Source: Limnohabitans sp. Hippo3 (lineage in GTDB: Bacteria > Pseudomonadota > Gammaproteobacteria > Burkholderiales > Burkholderiaceae_C). From it: 64,000 nucleotides of DNA. The stretch spans positions 186,001 through 250,000 of the forward strand of contig NZ_NESF01000001.1 of assembly GCF_003063665.1 (NCBI RefSeq). Direction: 5' to 3'. Below are positions 61,430 through 64,000 of this stretch, one piece after another. The position numbers and the translations under genes are program-made. The notes beneath the pieces were generated by a model that did no database searches, was not told the DNA's origin, and was given only the letters and a program-made list of their open reading frames with translations. Position 1 is the first letter of the stretch. Every line of letters starts with the position of its first letter.

Positions 61430-63811
61430 ATGACACAAGTCAATGTTCTGCCCCAAGTGACCCCGATGGCGGCTGAGCCCATGGGGCCGATGGGCCCGGG
61501 CAGCGAAGACCACGACCTGCGCCTGCAGCTGCTCGATGAACCGCAGGAGTGGGCTGCGTTCAGTCTGCCCGAAAAAGACGAATCGGGTTGCTGGCGCTCC
61601 AGCGTGGTGTTTGAGGGGATGCATTGCGCCGCCTGCGCCATCACTCTGGAGGATGCCTTGCGGGCCGTGCCCGGGGTCCGGTCAGTGCAAATCAGTGGCG
61701 CCAGCCACCGGGGACAAGTGGTTTGGTCGCCCGAACGCACCCGACCTTCGCAGTGGATGCGCTCGGTCGAGCGCCATGGCTACAAGGCCTTGCCCGCCAA
61801 CGATGCCCATGCGCATGCACAACGACGCGAAGAAGCCCGGCGCATGGTCTGGCGTTGGGCGGTGGCGGCCATGTGCATGATGCAAGTCATGATGTACGCC
61901 ACCCCGACGTACCTCACGCAACCGGGCGACATCTCGGACGAAGCCATGCACTTACTGCGCTGGGCGTCCTGGGTGCTGTCATTGCCCGTCATGCTGTTTT
62001 CGTGTGCCCCATTTTTGCGCAATGCCTGGCGCGATTTGCGTGAACGCCAAATCAGCATGGACTTACCCGTGGCGCTGGGCATGGTGGTGACATTTGTGGT
62101 CAGCACGCTGGGCACTTTCGAGCCCGAGGGCCCGTTCGGGGCCGAGGTCTTTTTTGACTCGTTCACCATGTTCGTTTTCTTTTTGCTCACCGGCCGCTGG
62201 CTGGAGTTGCGCATGCGCGACCGCACGGCCGGGGCTTTGGAGGCCGTGCTCAACCGACTGCCCGACAGCGTGCGCAAGCGCCAGGCCAATGGCAGTTGGG
62301 CGCTGGTGTCCATTCGCCGCCTGCAGGTCGGTGACGTGATCGAGGTCTTGCCCGGTGAAGCCTTTGCGGGCGACGGCCTGGTGCTGTCCGGTCAGACCCA
62401 AGTGGACGAAGCCTTGCTCACGGGCGAGTCGCGGCCACTGGCACGGCGCGCGGGCGACCGCGTGATTGCAGGCAGCCACAACTTGAGCGGCACCTTGCAG
62501 GTCCAGATCGAGCAGGTTGGCGCCGCCACCCGCTATGCGCAAATCGTCTCGCTGATGGAAAGCGCCTCGGTGTCCAAGCCCGCCATGGCGCAGCTGGTCG
62601 ACCGCTGGGCCAAGCCCTTTTTGGTGGCGGTGATGCTGGCCTCATTGGCTTCGGCCGTTTACTGGTGGCCAAGCGATCCGGCGCATGCGGTGATGGTGGC
62701 CGTCGCCGTGCTGATCGTGACCTGTCCCTGCGCTTTGTCTTTGGCCACACCTGCGGCCATGTTGGCCACGGCCGGGGCACTGGCCCGCAGCGGGGTGCTG
62801 GTGCGGCGCCTGAGTGCCTTGCAAAACCTGGCCCACATTGACACCGTGATTTTTGACAAAACCGGCACCTTGACACGCGACGCTTTTGAGGTGGTTCGCA
62901 TCCACACGCGCGAAGGCTTTAGCGCGGACCTGGCCCTGGATTGGGCCGCCAGCCTGGCGCGGCATTCCCTGCACCCGGTCTCGCGGGCCTTGTGGTCAGA
63001 GGCCCGTCGCCGTGCCGATGCGACAGGCCGTCTGGCTGAACTCGAAGCCTTGACCGCGCAAGAGGTGAGCGAGCGGGCAGGGCAGGGCGTGCAAGGTGTT
63101 TTGACGCTGCAGGGGCAGCCTGTTCAAACTCTGCGCCTGGGCTCGGCGGCGTTTTGTGCGGCACCAGCATTGCCCGGGCACCATTTGCAGGTCAGCCTGG
63201 CCGATGCGTCTGGCTGGTTGGCGAGCTTCGAGTTGGCCGAAGAGGTGCGGCCCGAAGCGGCCCGTGTGGTCCGCCAGCTGGCCAGCCTGGGGCTGTCTAT
63301 CCAGGTCCTGTCTGGCGATGCGCAGACCGCTGTGAGTCAGGTGGCCCAGACCGTGGGCATTGAGTCCGCGCAAGGCTGCTGCAGCCCCCAACACAAGCTG
63401 CAGGCGTTGCAGGCCCTGCAGGCCCAGGGCCACAAAGTGGCCATGGTGGGTGACGGCCTGAACGACGGCCCGGTGTTGGCCGGGGCCGATGTATCCTTTG
63501 CGCTGGGCCAGGCCGTGCCGCTGGCCCAGTCCAAATCCGATTTTGTGTTGATGGGCGGCCAACTCGATGTGCTGGTGAGCACTGTGCTGCGCAGCCGCCG
63601 GACGATGCGCATCGTGCGGCAAAACCTGTGGTGGTCAGCGGCTTACAACGCCGCTTGCGTGCCGCTGGCCCTGATGGGGTGGTTGCCTGCCTGGGCGGCA
63701 GGCCTGGGGATGGCGCTCAGTTCCCTGCTGGTCGTGCTCAATGCTTTGCGGCTGGCACAGGCGCTGCCCGAAGTGACGCCTGCACCCGCACTGATCCTTC
63801 AAGCTGCTTGA
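61430..63811 (+). CDS. ccoI: Copper-translocating P1B-type ATPase CcoI (FixI)
   Basis: A 793-residue heavy-metal ATPase that supplies copper for cbb3 oxidase assembly. It has a cytoplasmic metal-binding CxxC (GMHCAAC, about 63), eight hydrophobic helices with the CPC metal site TCPCALSLATPAA (about 431), the phosphorylated Asp in DKTGT (about 476) and GDGLND (about 674). The N-terminal extension and the neighbour ccoS distinguish it from CopA. The ATG at 61430 is chosen over 61382, because the latter would place the FNR box inside the gene. Confidence 0.94.
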   Translation: MTQVNVLPQVTPMAAEPMGPMGPGSEDHDLRLQLLDEPQEWAAFSLPEKDESGCWRSSVVFEGMHCAACAITLEDALRAVPGVRSVQISGASHRGQVVWSPERTRPSQWMRSVERHGYKALPANDAHAHAQRREEARRMVWRWAVAAMCMMQVMMYATPTYLTQPGDISDEAMHLLRWASWVLSLPVMLFSCAPFLRNAWRDLRERQISMDLPVALGMVVTFVVSTLGTFEPEGPFGAEVFFDSFTMFVFFLLTGRWLELRMRDRTAGALEAVLNRLPDSVRKRQANGSWALVSIRRLQVGDVIEVLPGEAFAGDGLVLSGQTQVDEALLTGESRPLARRAGDRVIAGSHNLSGTLQVQIEQVGAATRYAQIVSLMESASVSKPAMAQLVDRWAKPFLVAVMLASLASAVYWWPSDPAHAVMVAVAVLIVTCPCALSLATPAAMLATAGALARSGVLVRRLSALQNLAHIDTVIFDKTGTLTRDAFEVVRIHTREGFSADLALDWAASLARHSLHPVSRALWSEARRRADATGRLAELEALTAQEVSERAGQGVQGVLTLQGQPVQTLRLGSAAFCAAPALPGHHLQVSLADASGWLASFELAEEVRPEAARVVRQLASLGLSIQVLSGDAQTAVSQVAQTVGIESAQGCCSPQHKLQALQALQAQGHKVAMVGDGLNDGPVLAGADVSFALGQAVPLAQSKSDFVLMGGQLDVLVSTVLRSRRTMRIVRQNLWWSAAYNAACVPLALMGWLPAWAAGLGMALSSLLVVLNALRLAQALPEVTPAPALILQAA

Positions 63812-63820
63812 GGCAAGACC

Positions 63821-63958
63821 ATGGACATCCTGTATTTGCTGATTCCCTTGTCTGTGGCTTTGGTGTTTTTCATCCTGGCCGGTCTCTGGTGGGCGATTGA
63901 CCGGGGTCAATTTGAGGACATCGAGGCCGAAGGCGAGCGCATTTTGCGTGACGATTGA
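63821..63958 (+). CDS. ccoS: cbb3-type cytochrome oxidase assembly protein CcoS
   Basis: A 45-residue single-pass membrane protein (MDILYLLIPLSVALVFFILA, then WWAIDRGQFED) needed for cofactor insertion into the cbb3 oxidase. The pattern of a hydrophobic helix, Trp-Ala-x-x-x-Gly-Gln-Phe-Glu-Asp and an acidic tail (EAEGERILRDD) is diagnostic. It lies nine bases after ccoI. Its stop codon is embedded in the second FNR box. Confidence 0.93.
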   Translation: MDILYLLIPLSVALVFFILAGLWWAIDRGQFEDIEAEGERILRDD

Positions 63959-63968
63959 TTTTGATCAA
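63955..63968. promoter_or_regulatory. FNR/Anr box after ccoS (probably for ccoN)
   Basis: TTGAT-TTTG-ATCAA is a perfect FNR consensus overlapping the ccoS stop. A class II start 41.5 bases downstream would fall at about 64003, just outside the window, where ccoN is expected. Confidence 0.88.
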
Positions 63969-64000
63969 GTGACCTCGGTGTATACCCGGGCAAACTGTGC

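Overview
The window looks like a chromosomal core segment of a betaproteobacterium of the order Burkholderiales, most likely family Comamonadaceae (Limnohabitans/Rhodoferax/Polaromonas-like). The grounds are the high G+C (about 65% in sampled coding lines), the EF-P with Arg32 together with an EarP-type rhamnosyltransferase, the gene orders alaA-hom-thrC-moeA-moaD-moaE and thrS-infC-rpmI-rplT-pheS-pheT-ihfA, a Bug-family periplasmic receptor, and DUF1840. Species cannot be fixed from the sequence alone. There are no rRNA genes, insertion sequences, CRISPR arrays or recognisable prophage. No gene-free stretch exceeds 300 bases; the longest gaps (6621-6889, 32407-32658, 33169-33418) are described below.

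Layout. 1-4073 (+): 3' part of an Na+/H+ antiporter, a D-2-hydroxyacid dehydrogenase, rmuC and an MFS exporter. 4070-6620 (-): a LOG-family protein, efp and a two-gene YeeE/YedE sulfur-compound transporter. 6761-7732: a lower-G+C island with a lipoprotein gene and a small membrane-protein gene, bounded by integron-like motifs. 7856-8926 (-): earP. 8981-14063 (+): uvrC, pgsA, a DMT exporter, a tartrate/D-malate dehydrogenase and hupB. 14080-17844: tRNA-Val, ppiD, tRNA-His, dnaB. 17862-20714 (-): PIN-PhoH ATPase, bcp and an Mth938-like gene. 20847-26913 (+): alanine/threonine synthesis followed by molybdopterin assembly. 26927-27477 (-): a frameshifted conserved gene. 27564-31934 (+): clpB behind a sigma-32 promoter, then a ThDP enzyme. 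32005-34750: SWIB-domain basic protein, RraA-like protein, aceA. 34855-42571 (+): the translation and nucleoid block. 42595-46352: DUF192, cold-shock protein, clpS-clpA. 46434-50792: quinone oxidoreductase, surE-pcm-nlpD (no rpoS follows) and a PolB-type exonuclease. 50858-55814: rlmD, BI-1 protein, GlcG-like protein, cytochrome c, ilvD. 55918-60765: lgt, a Bug receptor with malonyl-CoA synthetase, an orphan solute-binding protein. 60879-64000: a universal stress protein diverging from ccoI-ccoS, with perfect FNR boxes before ccoI and after ccoS; the second faces what is presumably ccoN just beyond the window.

How things work together. Protein quality control is well represented (ClpB, ClpS-ClpA, PpiD, Pcm, SurE). 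Translation is represented by ThrRS, PheRS, IF3, L35, L20, RlmD, EF-P and its modifying enzyme EarP. Oxygen control appears at the right end.

The most interesting signals are regulatory. Ten genes have a -10-like hexamer ending 5-7 bases (seven of them exactly 6) before the ATG, which predicts leaderless mRNAs. Others are an AUC start codon for infC, a Phe-rich 40-codon leader frame overlapping the pheS start, a DnaA box before dnaB, paired palindromes 30 bp apart before aceA, and the integron-like island between efp and earP. No wholly new multi-gene system is evident.
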